Translations under genes and position numbers: made by a program
The notes under the pieces: model-generated
Told to the model about the DNA's origin: nothing
Database searches by the model: none
Seen by the model: the letters and a program-made list of their open reading frames with translations, nothing else
Assembly (NCBI RefSeq): GCF_002900965.1
Contig: NZ_PJOM01000003.1
Coordinates: forward strand, 1 to 64,000
Source of the DNA: Pseudotabrizicola formosa
GTDB lineage: Bacteria > Pseudomonadota > Alphaproteobacteria > Rhodobacterales > Rhodobacteraceae
Reading direction: 5' to 3'
Length of the DNA: 64,000 bases
Shown here: positions 41,992 to 50,518 of the stretch, piece after piece
How the letters are laid out: every line of letters starts with the position of its first letter
How positions within the stretch are numbered: position 1 is the first letter of the stretch

Positions 41992-43320
41992 TTACCGTTT
42001 GATATTGGTGGTTTCTTGCAACATCTCGTCCACCGTCTGGATCACCTTGGCGTTTGACGAATAGGCCCGCTGTGTGGTGATAAGTGCGGTCAGTTCTGCG
42101 GCGATATCGGTGGTTGACCCTTCGCGGGCAAAGCCCTGAACGCTGCCTGTCGGCCCCTCTCCGGCGTTCCACAGGAAAAAGGCACCAGAGGCGGAGGAGA
42201 TTTCGAACGTCTGCGCACTCAGCGCGGTCAGCCCGTTCAGATTGGGCACATCAACCAGCGGGATCTGATACACCCGGCGGATAAAACCGGTGTCGAAACT
42301 GGCCATGAGATAGCCATTTTCGTCAATCTCAAGCCCCGTCAAAGTGCCGGTGGGCGAGCCGTTCTTCGACACATTGCCGGGCACGAATTTGTCACCCAAC
42401 TGGGTCAACCCTCCCGGCTGGCCGATACGGCCGATGGTCATGACGATCGGGCCGCCGGTTGCGGCAACGGGAAGGGTCATCGCGCCGGTCGCCAGGTCAT
42501 AGGCGCCGCCCGTCACCGTGGTGACGGAGGCCAGCGTGCCGCCAGCCGAACCGGAGGTATCGAACACCAGCGTATATGTTCCGATGACGGCCCCGCCCAG
42601 CGCACTGTCAGTGAATTCAAGCGTCCAGGTATTGGATGCCGCAGTTGCCGGTGGCACCGGCACGGTCGGCGTAAAGCTGATGCCCAGCGACTGGGCGGTC
42701 CCCGTATTGGTATAATATTCCACCTGCAGAGGAATCTCGCCCCCCGGCGACCCGACATTGGTTTCTGCCGCAGGCAGGTTGACCGCCAGACTGACGGCCG
42801 TGGTCGGATCGGCGGCGGTCTGGTTGGTGGCGATCACCACCGGGCGCAGGCCCGATGTCGTATCGCGTGAAAAATCGGGGATATTGCCGTTGCGATCGGC
42901 GGGCACGCCCATGAGCACCAGACCGGAATCGGTGCGCAAGACGCCATCCTTATCCATGCGGAACGATCCGGTCGTGGTCATCAGCATGGGTTGCGCGCCG
43001 CTGGCGTTGCCGGTCAGGCGCACGGCTGGCATCACCGGCAGCATGCCCCGACCCGCCACTGCCAGATCCAGCGCGTTGGCCGTGCCGACAAGGCCACCCT
43101 GTTCATCAATCAGCCGCTGGCTCGAGGCGCGCACGCCGCCTGCCGAGTATTTGCCGCCGCCGCCGCCGCCTGCAGAAAGCACCATGCTTTCAAACTCGGT
43201 GGCGGCCCGTTTGTAGCCATAGGTCGACGCATTGGCGATGTTGTCAGAAATGGTCGCAAGCCTGGTCGCATTTGCGCTCAAGCCTGCGACGCCCGCGTTC
43301 AGCGAGGAAGAGATAGTCAT
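41992..43320 (-). CDS. flgE: Flagellar hook protein
   Basis: 442 residues. FlgE polymerises into the flagellar hook. N-terminus SSSLNAGVAGLSANATRLATISDNIANASTYGYKRA and C-terminus ELTALITTQRAYSSNAKVIQTVDEMLQETTNIKR are the axial-protein signatures. In between, NLPAAETNVG and EIDENGYLMASFDTGFIRRVYQIPLVDVPN fit FlgE. The expected hook-cap gene flgD is not adjacent. A CtrA-like box lies about 60 bases upstream of the start. Confidence 0.95.
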   Translation of the reverse strand: MTISSSLNAGVAGLSANATRLATISDNIANASTYGYKRAATEFESMVLSAGGGGGGKYSAGGVRASSQRLIDEQGGLVGTANALDLAVAGRGMLPVMPAVRLTGNASGAQPMLMTTTGSFRMDKDGVLRTDSGLVLMGVPADRNGNIPDFSRDTTSGLRPVVIATNQTAADPTTAVSLAVNLPAAETNVGSPGGEIPLQVEYYTNTGTAQSLGISFTPTVPVPPATAASNTWTLEFTDSALGGAVIGTYTLVFDTSGSAGGTLASVTTVTGGAYDLATGAMTLPVAATGGPIVMTIGRIGQPGGLTQLGDKFVPGNVSKNGSPTGTLTGLEIDENGYLMASFDTGFIRRVYQIPLVDVPNLNGLTALSAQTFEISSASGAFFLWNAGEGPTGSVQGFAREGSTTDIAAELTALITTQRAYSSNAKVIQTVDEMLQETTNIKR

Positions 43321-43379
43321 CTATACCGCCTTTCTACAGGTCGATGCCTCTATGTGCCTCGCACCTTGCAGGATGGCGA

Positions 43380-43394
43380 TTAACAGCCAGCTAA
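43380..43394 (-). promoter_or_regulatory. CtrA-like box upstream of flgE
   Basis: Read leftward, TTAG-CTGGCTG-TTAA: two half sites seven bases apart, matching the CtrA consensus TTAA-N7-TTAA at 7 of 8 positions. CtrA controls flagellar genes in Rhodobacterales. Position 60 bases before flgE fits an activator site. Confidence 0.5.
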
Positions 43395-43417
43395 CAGCGA
43401 CAGTTTGACAAAACCGG

Positions 43418-44257
43418 CTAGCGATCGTTGCGCAGCAGGATGACCTCCAGCCGGTTGTTGCGGATCACCGAAGGGTCCGGGGTCAGTGGCTTGCGGTCGG
43501 CAAAACCGGTAACGCGGGCAAAGCGGTTGTCCGCCACCCCCTGGTCTTGCAACAGCATGCGCCCCGCCTGGGCCCGCGCGGCCGATAACGGCCAGACCGG
43601 GTTTTCGCGCATCATCATCGGGTAGCTGTGCACATGTCCGCCCACAGCCAGATCATTGCGGGTGGCCTGCAACACGTCGGCCAGCACTTGTGCCAGATCG
43701 CGCAGGGTCTGCGTCGGGGTGGCAGTTTCGGCGTCGAACAGGGGGGCCTGATCCAGGTCGAACAGCTCGATCACCAACCCTTCATCGGTCACCCGCGTCA
43801 CCACATGGCGCAGCAGGCGTTCCATGGTCATGCTTTCGCCACTGCGGGCCAACAGCGCCTTTTGCGCCTGCGCCAGCCGTTCTTCCTCGGCTTCTGCCGC
43901 CTCGCCGGCTTGTCCTGTCTCCCCTTGCGCCTTTTCCTTTGCCGCAGGCGCGCCAGGTGCCGCGCCGGTCCCGCTCTGGGTCAGCGTGTCCTGGGACATG
44001 ATGGAATCGCCGCCAAAGGCGCCATCGCCGCCGCCAGAAACCCGGCTGAGCGGGATGACCGGACTGAAATAGTCCGAGATCCCTTTGCGTTGTTGATCTG
44101 TCGTCGCGTTCAGCAGCCACATCAGCATGAAGAAGGCCATCATGGCCGTCACGAAATCAGCATAGGCAACCTTCCACGCACCCCCGTGGTGGCCACCGCC
44201 GACAACTTTCTTCTTCCGCTTGATGATGACTGGCGCGGCATTTGCTTGCCCTGCCAT
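43418..44257 (-). CDS. motB: Flagellar motor stator protein MotB
   Basis: 279 residues. The N-terminus has a Lys-rich cytoplasmic patch and one membrane helix with the proton-carrying Asp34 (KVAYADFVTAMMAFFMLMWLLN). The C-terminal half is the peptidoglycan-binding OmpA/MotB domain (VIELFDLDQAPLFDAETATPT, NPVWPLSAARAQAGRMLL, NRLEVILLRNDR). A long Ala/Glu/Gly linker separates them. ATG 44257 is chosen. GTG 44260 precedes it. Its partner motA is not in the window. flgE follows 97 bases downstream with its own CtrA-like box. Confidence 0.94.
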   Translation of the reverse strand: MAGQANAAPVIIKRKKKVVGGGHHGGAWKVAYADFVTAMMAFFMLMWLLNATTDQQRKGISDYFSPVIPLSRVSGGGDGAFGGDSIMSQDTLTQSGTGAAPGAPAAKEKAQGETGQAGEAAEAEEERLAQAQKALLARSGESMTMERLLRHVVTRVTDEGLVIELFDLDQAPLFDAETATPTQTLRDLAQVLADVLQATRNDLAVGGHVHSYPMMMRENPVWPLSAARAQAGRMLLQDQGVADNRFARVTGFADRKPLTPDPSVIRNNRLEVILLRNDR

Positions 44258-44302
44258 CACACACCCATTTTCTACACCCGCCCCCGGTCTACAGGGGCGC
44301 GG

Positions 44303-44317
44303 TAAACCGGGGCTTAA
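44303..44317. promoter_or_regulatory. CtrA-like box upstream of motB
   Basis: TAAA (44303-44306), seven bases, TTAA (44314-44317): 7 of 8 matches to TTAA-N7-TTAA, about 45 bases before the motB start. With the flgE site it suggests shared CtrA control. Confidence 0.4.
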
Positions 44318-44345
44318 CGATTGGTGTTTTAGCTATTTCCGGGAC

Positions 44346-45374
44346 CTATTCGGCCGAGGACCTTGCCCACAGGTTAATGTCCTCTTCGGCTGCCACGCTG
44401 TCAATCTGCGCCAGTTCTTCGGCGGTAAAGCTCAGGTTGTGGATGGCCCCGACGCAATCGATCACCTGGTCTGGGCTGGAGGCGCCGATCAGCGCGGTGG
44501 TGATCTTTTCCTCGCGCAAGACCCAGGCAATCGCCATCTGCGCCAATGTCTGCCCGCGCGCCTGTGCCAGGGCATCCAGCGCCTTCACGCTGTCGAGGGC
44601 CCGCGGGGTGATGGTGCCGGGGTTCAGGCTTTTGCCTTGTGCCGCACGGCTGTTTTCAGGAATGCCGCCCAGATATTTCTTGGTCAGAATCCCCTGCGCC
44701 AGTGGGGTAAAGGCAATAGACCCGATCCCAAGCTCGCGCAGCGTTTCGCGCAGACCGTCCTTTTCCACCCAGCGGTTCAGAATATTGTAGCTGGGCTGAT
44801 GGATCACGCAAGGCGTGCCCAGAGATTTCAGAATGGCCGCTGCCTCGCGCGTCTTGGCGCTGGAATAGCTGGAAATGCCGACATAGAGCGCCCGGCCTGA
44901 CCGCACGATCTGGTCCAGCGCCCCCATGGTTTCTTCCAGCGGCGTGTCGGGGTCAAAGCGGTGAGAATAGAAGATATCCACATAGTCCAACCCCATCCGC
45001 TTCAGGCTCTGGTCACAGGAGGCGATCAGGCTCTTGCGGCTTCCCCATTCGCCGTAAGGCCCCTGCCACATCAGATAGCCAGCCTTCGAGCTGATGATCA
45101 GCTCATCGCGGTGCCCGGCAAAATCGCTGCGCAGAATCTCGCCGAACGCCTCTTCGGCGCTGCCGGGCGGCGGGCCATAATTGTTGGCAAGGTCAAAATG
45201 CGTGATCCCGTGGTCAAAGGCGGTGCGGCAGATGTCGCGCTTGGTCTGATGCGGCGTGTCGTGCCCGAAGTTGTGCCACAGCCCAAGGCTGATGGCGGGC
45301 AGTTTCAGCCCCGAGACGCCGCAGCGGCGATAGGTCATGCGGGAATAGCGGTCGGGATGCGGGGCGTAAGTCAT
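44346..45374 (-). CDS. Aldo/keto reductase, YghZ/L-glyceraldehyde-3-phosphate reductase type
   Basis: 342 residues of the AKR barrel. The catalytic tetrad is visible as Asp and Tyr in HFDLANNYGPPPGSAEEAFG, Lys in IISSKAGYLMWQGPYGEWGSRKSL and His in DIFYSHRFDPDTPLEET. The C-terminal cofactor segment is LIGASSPDQVIDCVGA. The MWQGPYGEWGSRKSL segment is typical of the YghZ group, which reduces small aldehydes with NADPH and is linked to methylglyoxal detoxification. ATG 45374 has AGAAGGA about 6 bases upstream. A longer frame to 45458 lacks a ribosome-binding site. It stands alone, convergent to nothing nearby and divergent from the BrkB gene. Confidence 0.9.
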   Translation of the reverse strand: MTYAPHPDRYSRMTYRRCGVSGLKLPAISLGLWHNFGHDTPHQTKRDICRTAFDHGITHFDLANNYGPPPGSAEEAFGEILRSDFAGHRDELIISSKAGYLMWQGPYGEWGSRKSLIASCDQSLKRMGLDYVDIFYSHRFDPDTPLEETMGALDQIVRSGRALYVGISSYSSAKTREAAAILKSLGTPCVIHQPSYNILNRWVEKDGLRETLRELGIGSIAFTPLAQGILTKKYLGGIPENSRAAQGKSLNPGTITPRALDSVKALDALAQARGQTLAQMAIAWVLREEKITTALIGASSPDQVIDCVGAIHNLSFTAEELAQIDSVAAEEDINLWARSSAE

Positions 45375-45507
45375 GGGAAATCCTTCTTCTGGCGCTATCT
45401 TTTCACTGGTGCAGGGCTTGTGCAAGTTGCTCTGACCGTACTGTTGTGCAAGGTGCACCTCTTATGGATAGCCTCTGCAAGAGCGGGCAACAGGCACAGA
45501 TGGGCAG

Positions 45508-46362
45508 ATGATGGGCTGGGTTTTCAAAGCGTGGGACTTTCTCTCGGCAGTCTGGGGCCGGATCAATGACGGCCATTTCGGCCTGATCGCCGCGGGTGTG
45601 GCCTTTTACGCCATGTTCGCGGTGTTTCCCGGCCTTGCCGCCAGCGTCGCGATCTGGAGCCTGATGGCGGACCCGCAGGTGATTCAGGAATACCTTGATG
45701 TGGGCGAACAGTTCTTGCCCACCGATGCGGCGCTGCTGATCCATGATCAGGTCATGGGGCTTTTGGCCACGCCACGCACCACATTGGGCTGGGCCACCTT
45801 TGTGTCTTTGATGATTGCGCTCTATTCGGCGCGCGCCGGGGTATCGGCACTGATCGCCGGCCTCGATGTGGTGAACCGCACCCCCCCGCGCGGCTGGATC
45901 TGGGGCTGGGTGGTCGATATCGCGCTGACCCTGGCCTTGATCTTCGCCATCATCGTCGGGCTTGCCACCATCGTTCTGGTACCGTTTTTGCTGCAATTTC
46001 TCAATTTCGGCCCGGCGGAAGAATGGTTCCTGAGCATTCTGCCATGGGTGGCAATGTTCGTTCTGGTGCTCAGCTGCCTGTCGATCCTGTACCATTTCGG
46101 GCCGAACCTGCCTGCCGGCAACGGGCGGCCATGGGTCAGCGTCGGGGTGGTGGTGGCATCGGTGACATGGTCGGCCGTCAGCTTTGCCTTTTCCGCCTAT
46201 CTGGCAAATTTCGACAGTTACAACCGCATCTACGGCTCCATCGGGGCGGTGGTGGCCTTGCTGATGTGGCTGTATCTGGGGGTGCTTGCGGTGCTGCTGG
46301 GCGGGGCGGTGAATGCCGAGCTGACGGCCCCGCGCCACCGTCAGGTCAATCCGCTGGACTGA
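45508..46362 (+). CDS. YihY/BrkB-family membrane protein
   Basis: 284 residues with about six membrane helices. Family motifs are GHFGLIAAGVAFYAMFAVFPGLAASVAIW near the start, ARAGVSALIAGLDVVNRT in the middle and SYNRIYGSIGAVVALLMWLYLGVLAVLLGGAVNAEL near the end. The family was once named ribonuclease BN in error and is now regarded as an inner-membrane protein of unknown transport or assembly role. ATG 45508 and 45511 are both possible starts. Its 3' end overlaps the convergent ASPIC/UnbV gene by 17 bases. Confidence 0.92.
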   Translation: MMGWVFKAWDFLSAVWGRINDGHFGLIAAGVAFYAMFAVFPGLAASVAIWSLMADPQVIQEYLDVGEQFLPTDAALLIHDQVMGLLATPRTTLGWATFVSLMIALYSARAGVSALIAGLDVVNRTPPRGWIWGWVVDIALTLALIFAIIVGLATIVLVPFLLQFLNFGPAEEWFLSILPWVAMFVLVLSCLSILYHFGPNLPAGNGRPWVSVGVVVASVTWSAVSFAFSAYLANFDSYNRIYGSIGAVVALLMWLYLGVLAVLLGGAVNAELTAPRHRQVNPLD

Positions 46363-47902
46363 CCGTCACGACCCCATTCGCCGGTACATCACGCCAGTCG
46401 CTTATCCGGCCGTCAGGCCAGATCACCCGCACTTCGGCAGTGTCGGCCTGACCAAGGCCAAAGTGCTGCGGCCCCCAGATCCCGCTCACATGGCCGCCGC
46501 CCGAGGTGATCTCGTGCCGTTGCAGATGCTCACCTGTCCGCACTTCGACCCAGGCACCGATGCCGGTGGGGTTCGGACCCGGCTGGCGCAGATCAACGCC
46601 GATCCAGGTGCCGACCGGCCCCGCATTGCGCCAGACCTGTGCCGGACTGTTGCGGTTGACCACAACCAGATCCAGAGCGCCATCGCCGTTCAGATCGACC
46701 ACTGCCCCGCCGCGCGCAGCCTGCGTGCTGGCCACCCCGGCTTTGTCTGCGGCTTCGACAAACACCCCGTCCATCCCCTGCAACAGCAGGTTGTTGGGAT
46801 CGGCCATGGCAAAATCCGGCATTTCCCACACATTGCCCTTGGCCACGAACAGATCGGCCCGCGTGTCATTGTTCACATCGGCAAATTGCGCATGCCAGCC
46901 GGTGGATGGGCGCAGGTCTTCGCCCATAAAGGGCCGGTGCGCGGTCACGCCCTTGGCCCAGGCAATATCGGTGTAATCGGGCAGGGCATCGGGGGCGGGG
47001 TCGGCCAGACGTTGCAGCTTGTTGTCGGCCATGCTGGTCAGGTAGAATTCGGGGTAGCCATCGGCATCCAGATCGGTGCTGGCAATCCCCATTCCCCAGA
47101 TGCGCAGCCGCTTCCAGCCTTCGGCCTCGGTGTACAGGCGCGGCGGCTGGCCCGGGTCCAGATGCCACATCTGTTCCGCACCCCCCTCATAATACTCGCG
47201 GTCATTCGACACCCGCAGCGACTTCACGCCCGACCCGTTCCAATCTGTGAACAGCATCGACAGCGCGCAGAAACTGGGCGTCAGGGGCAGGGGTGGCGCA
47301 TAGGCGGTGCCCTCGGGCCGGTGCAGCCAGTTGTCGGTGCACGACCCCCAAGGATAGGCCTCCTCCCGCCGGTCAATGTAATTGCCGATGGCGAGCGTGG
47401 GCAGCGCCGCGCCCTCCTCCCAGATCGCGGCAAAGGCGGTGGACCATGCGTCACCGCCGTCAAAGCCCCAGTCCTCATTCGCGCGCTCGAAGCGGCAATC
47501 CCCCAGCCCGCGCATCACCACATTCTCGCCAACCCGCAGCAGGACCAGATCAGTGATCCCGTCGCTGTCGATGTCGATCGGATAGGTGCCGGTGACCGCC
47601 TCCATCTCGACACCCGAGTCCACGGCGGCAAAGGCCAGGGCCCCGCCCGGCTGGCTCTGGTTCACAAAGAGTGCCGCAGGCGCGGTGCCGCCTGAAAGCG
47701 CCAGATCGGGCAAAGCATCACCATTGCAATCAAACGCCGCCACGCCGCCACCGACCATATATTCCCATTCGCCGGTGAACCGATGCGCCAGACCCGAAGC
47801 TCCGGTTTCTTCAACGAATTGCGGTACGGTCTGCGCGGCCACAGGGGCCACAGGCGCCGCAAGCAACACCAGACCCAGTGCCCGGACCAGCCCGCCCCTC
47901 AT
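46346..47902 (-). CDS. Exported FG-GAP/VCBS-repeat protein with ASPIC/UnbV domain (CRTAC1-like)
   Basis: 518 residues. A signal peptide (VRALGLVLLAAPVAPVAAQ) precedes a seven-bladed-propeller-like set of FG-GAP/VCBS repeats with calcium-loop motifs such as DCNGDALPDLALSGG, DIDSDGITDLVLL, DLDADGYPEFYLT, DVNNDTRADLFVAKG and DLNGDGALDLVVVNR. The C-terminus is an ASPIC/UnbV domain (TGIGAWVEVRTGEHLQRHEITSGGGHVS, VRVIWPDGR). Such proteins are extracytoplasmic, with a probable binding role. Its start overlaps the haloperoxidase-like gene by 4 bases, so the two are coupled and probably work together. Confidence 0.9.
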   Translation of the reverse strand: MRGGLVRALGLVLLAAPVAPVAAQTVPQFVEETGASGLAHRFTGEWEYMVGGGVAAFDCNGDALPDLALSGGTAPAALFVNQSQPGGALAFAAVDSGVEMEAVTGTYPIDIDSDGITDLVLLRVGENVVMRGLGDCRFERANEDWGFDGGDAWSTAFAAIWEEGAALPTLAIGNYIDRREEAYPWGSCTDNWLHRPEGTAYAPPLPLTPSFCALSMLFTDWNGSGVKSLRVSNDREYYEGGAEQMWHLDPGQPPRLYTEAEGWKRLRIWGMGIASTDLDADGYPEFYLTSMADNKLQRLADPAPDALPDYTDIAWAKGVTAHRPFMGEDLRPSTGWHAQFADVNNDTRADLFVAKGNVWEMPDFAMADPNNLLLQGMDGVFVEAADKAGVASTQAARGGAVVDLNGDGALDLVVVNRNSPAQVWRNAGPVGTWIGVDLRQPGPNPTGIGAWVEVRTGEHLQRHEITSGGGHVSGIWGPQHFGLGQADTAEVRVIWPDGRISDWRDVPANGVVTVSPAD

Positions 47903-49206
47903 GCCACTGTCCTGAGCGCCACCGCATGGGCCCCGATGCAGCGACCCTGCGTCAGACCCTGCGCGATGGCAGAGCGAAAGTGAATGCCGCCATAAAGCCG
48001 CGACTTCCCAGCCTCTTCGGCCGCTTGCCAGAAACTGTCATACCGCCGCGCGTCAAGCCCCTCACGCTCATGGGTGACATCCTCATAGGCATACCCCTCT
48101 CCCAGCGCCGCCGTCAGCACCGTCGCCGCCGCCGCCGAAACGGTGGAATGGCCTGACGGGTATTCGGGAAACGGCGGTGTGGTCAGCAGCGGTTTCCAGG
48201 CCGGGTCGATCACCCGGTTGATATAGGTGACAGGACGCAGCAGGTTATAGGTGGTCTTGTCATGCCAGCAGCCGATGAAGGCATCGGCCATCGCAATGCC
48301 CAGCCGCGCCATCAGATCCACGCTCGCGGCCAGCGGCATCTGCCGCCGGGTGATCAGATCATTGGCGACAAAAATCCAGTGCCCGGGCGGTGTCGATGAC
48401 AGCATCGGATCATCCGACCAGAACCGCGCGATCAGCGCCTGTTCGGGCGTGATCGCCTGTGTCGCCGTGTAAACCTCCATGGCTTCGGCATAAAAGGCCG
48501 AGCCAGGGTCTTCACTATAAGCCGGGGGCGGGGGCAGGGCGCAGGCATTGCCCGCAGGCATCGCAAAGGGCCGGACATTCCCCCAGTCCGGCAACAAAGG
48601 AGCCTGCTGCTGGCGCACCAGCGAGGTGGGCACCCAGGCCGCCGCGTCGTCACGCGCGGTATAGCTGTGCGGAAAGCCCATGTTTTCCACCACCGCGCCG
48701 CCATCGCCATCGGCCCAGTGGCAGACATGCGCGGCAATCGCCTGCCCCAGCGCAGCACTGCGCGCGGCCACCTCCGCAGGCAGACCTTCGGTCACTTTGG
48801 CATTCAACGTGCGGGTCATCGCCGCCATTGCCCGCTGGCCAGACGGTCCGGTGTTGGAAAAGAAATGCGCGACGCCCGCCGAAAGTGCGGATTGCAGCAC
48901 CGCCGCCGCATCATGCAGGCCGTCGCCCGGCGCTGGCAAAGGGGGCAACCCGTTCACCTGCCCGGCAAGGCTGGTCATCGCCCCGTCACAGGCCGCCACG
49001 GCCTCATAGGCGATGACGCCCAGATAGCCAAAGGCCCGCGCCGCCACAGGCGGGGAATAGGTGGCGGTGTGCCGCACCAGTTGCAGCGTCAGCTTGGTCC
49101 AGTTGGTCAGAACCGGCACCGGGTCAGCGGCGGCCATCACCCGCCCCGGCGCAAGCGCGGCAATGCCTGCCGCCGCGCCCAAAGCCAATACCCTGCGCCG
49201 GTCCAT
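47899..49206 (-). CDS. Tat-exported vanadium-dependent haloperoxidase/PAP2-superfamily protein
   Basis: 435 residues. A twin-arginine signal (MDRRRVLALGAAAGIAALAP) indicates folded export. The three vanadate/phosphate-binding motifs are complete: Lys317 and Arg324 in DKTTYNLLRP, Ser351 and His353 in EYPSGHS, and Arg403 and His409 in KSRLYGGIH. The same residues serve acid phosphatases, so it could be a haloperoxidase or a phosphatase. The length and NLLRPVTYINR context favour the haloperoxidase-like group. ATG 49206 has a strong GAGGAGGG site and lies 10 bases after the xylA stop, so it may be the tail of the xylose transcript. Confidence 0.88.
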   Translation of the reverse strand: MDRRRVLALGAAAGIAALAPGRVMAAADPVPVLTNWTKLTLQLVRHTATYSPPVAARAFGYLGVIAYEAVAACDGAMTSLAGQVNGLPPLPAPGDGLHDAAAVLQSALSAGVAHFFSNTGPSGQRAMAAMTRTLNAKVTEGLPAEVAARSAALGQAIAAHVCHWADGDGGAVVENMGFPHSYTARDDAAAWVPTSLVRQQQAPLLPDWGNVRPFAMPAGNACALPPPPAYSEDPGSAFYAEAMEVYTATQAITPEQALIARFWSDDPMLSSTPPGHWIFVANDLITRRQMPLAASVDLMARLGIAMADAFIGCWHDKTTYNLLRPVTYINRVIDPAWKPLLTTPPFPEYPSGHSTVSAAAATVLTAALGEGYAYEDVTHEREGLDARRYDSFWQAAEEAGKSRLYGGIHFRSAIAQGLTQGRCIGAHAVALRTVA

Positions 49207-49216
49207 CAGACCCTCC

Positions 49217-50518
49217 TCAGATGTATTTGTTCCAAAGGTTCTCCAGCCGCTCCTGCCGACCCGAAACCGGCTGTGGTTCCAGACCTTCCGCGTCGACCCG
49301 GGCGGCAGCTGCCTCCAGCCCGCCCGCCAGCATGGCCTTGGCCGCAGGGCTTTCCCATCCCGCATAGCGGGCGCGGCGGTTGGCCTCAAGCTCGTCCGAC
49401 TCCAGCATCGCGGCGGCGCATTTCAGCGCCCGTGCGCAGGTGTCCATCCCGCCGACATGCGCCAGGATCAGGTCTTCGGGGTCAAGGCTCTGCCGCCGGA
49501 TCTTGGCGTCGAAATTGGTGCCGCCGGTGGTATAGCCGCCCGCGCGCAGGATCTCGTAGAACGCCAGCGCCATTTCGGCGTGGTTGTTGGGGAACTGGTC
49601 CGTGTCCCAGCCCGACTGGTAATCATTGCGGTTCATGTCGATCGACCCAAAGATCCCCAGACTTGCCGCCATCGCAATCTCATGCTCGAACGAATGCCCG
49701 GCCAGAATGGCATGGCCCTGTTCGATATTGGTCTGCACTTCCTTTTCCAGCCCGAACTCCTTCAGGAATCCGTAGACCGTCGCCACATCGTAATCATACT
49801 GGTGCTTGCTGGGCTCCTGCGGCTTTGGCTCGATCAGGATCGCGCCCTTGAAACCGATCTTGTGCTTGTACTCCACCACCTGTTGCAGGAACCGGCCCGC
49901 ATGGGCACGTTCGGCTTTCAGATCGGTGTTCAACAGCGTCTCATAGCCTTCACGCCCGCCCCAGAGCACATAGTTCTGGCCACCCAGGCGCATTGTGGCG
50001 TCCATATTGGCCTTCACGGTGGCGGCGGCATAGGCATAGACATCGGGGTCAGGGTTGGTGGCAGCCCCCGACATCCAGCGCCGGTTGGAAAACAGGTTGG
50101 CGGTGCCCCACAGCAGTTTGGCCTTATGGCTTTCCTGCTTCTGGCCAAGGTAATCGACCATCGCCTCCAGATTGCGTTTGCTTTCCGCGAATGTGGCACC
50201 CTCGGGCCGCACATCGGCGTCGTGGAAGCAATAGAAGGGCACGCCAAGAATATCGAACATCTCAAAGGCCACATCGGCCTTCAGCCGGGCCAGATCCATG
50301 CTGTCGCCGAACCATGGCCGCTCAAGGGTCTGGCCGCCGAACGGGTCGCCACCGGGCCAGGCAAAGCTGTGCCAATAGGCCACGGCAAAGCGCAGATGGT
50401 CTTCCATCCGCTTGCCCAGCACCACCTCATCGGGGTTGTAATGGCGGAAGGCGTATTCGCTGGTGGCGCTTTCGCCTTCATATGTGACAGCGGGGATATC
50501 TTTGAAAAACTCGGTCAT
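49217..50518 (-). CDS. xylA: Xylose isomerase
   Basis: 433 residues. It interconverts D-xylose and D-xylulose. Typical motifs are [78 protein letters not shown], and the metal-site segment [21 protein letters not shown]. Normal class II length. The start overlaps xylB by 4 bases (ATGA). It is the last enzyme of the xylose operon, with the haloperoxidase-like gene immediately downstream. Confidence 0.97.
   Translation of the reverse strand: MTEFFKDIPAVTYEGESATSEYAFRHYNPDEVVLGKRMEDHLRFAVAYWHSFAWPGGDPFGGQTLERPWFGDSMDLARLKADVAFEMFDILGVPFYCFHDADVRPEGATFAESKRNLEAMVDYLGQKQESHKAKLLWGTANLFSNRRWMSGAATNPDPDVYAYAAATVKANMDATMRLGGQNYVLWGGREGYETLLNTDLKAERAHAGRFLQQVVEYKHKIGFKGAILIEPKPQEPSKHQYDYDVATVYGFLKEFGLEKEVQTNIEQGHAILAGHSFEHEIAMAASLGIFGSIDMNRNDYQSGWDTDQFPNNHAEMALAFYEILRAGGYTTGGTNFDAKIRRQSLDPEDLILAHVGGMDTCARALKCAAAMLESDELEANRRARYAGWESPAAKAMLAGGLEAAAARVDAEGLEPQPVSGRQERLENLWNKYI

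Noticed and set aside
43155-43180. Run of GCC triplets in flgE (and a similar run near 48120)
   Set aside because: They encode Gly or Ala runs in frame. Ordinary codon use in a high-GC genome explains them.
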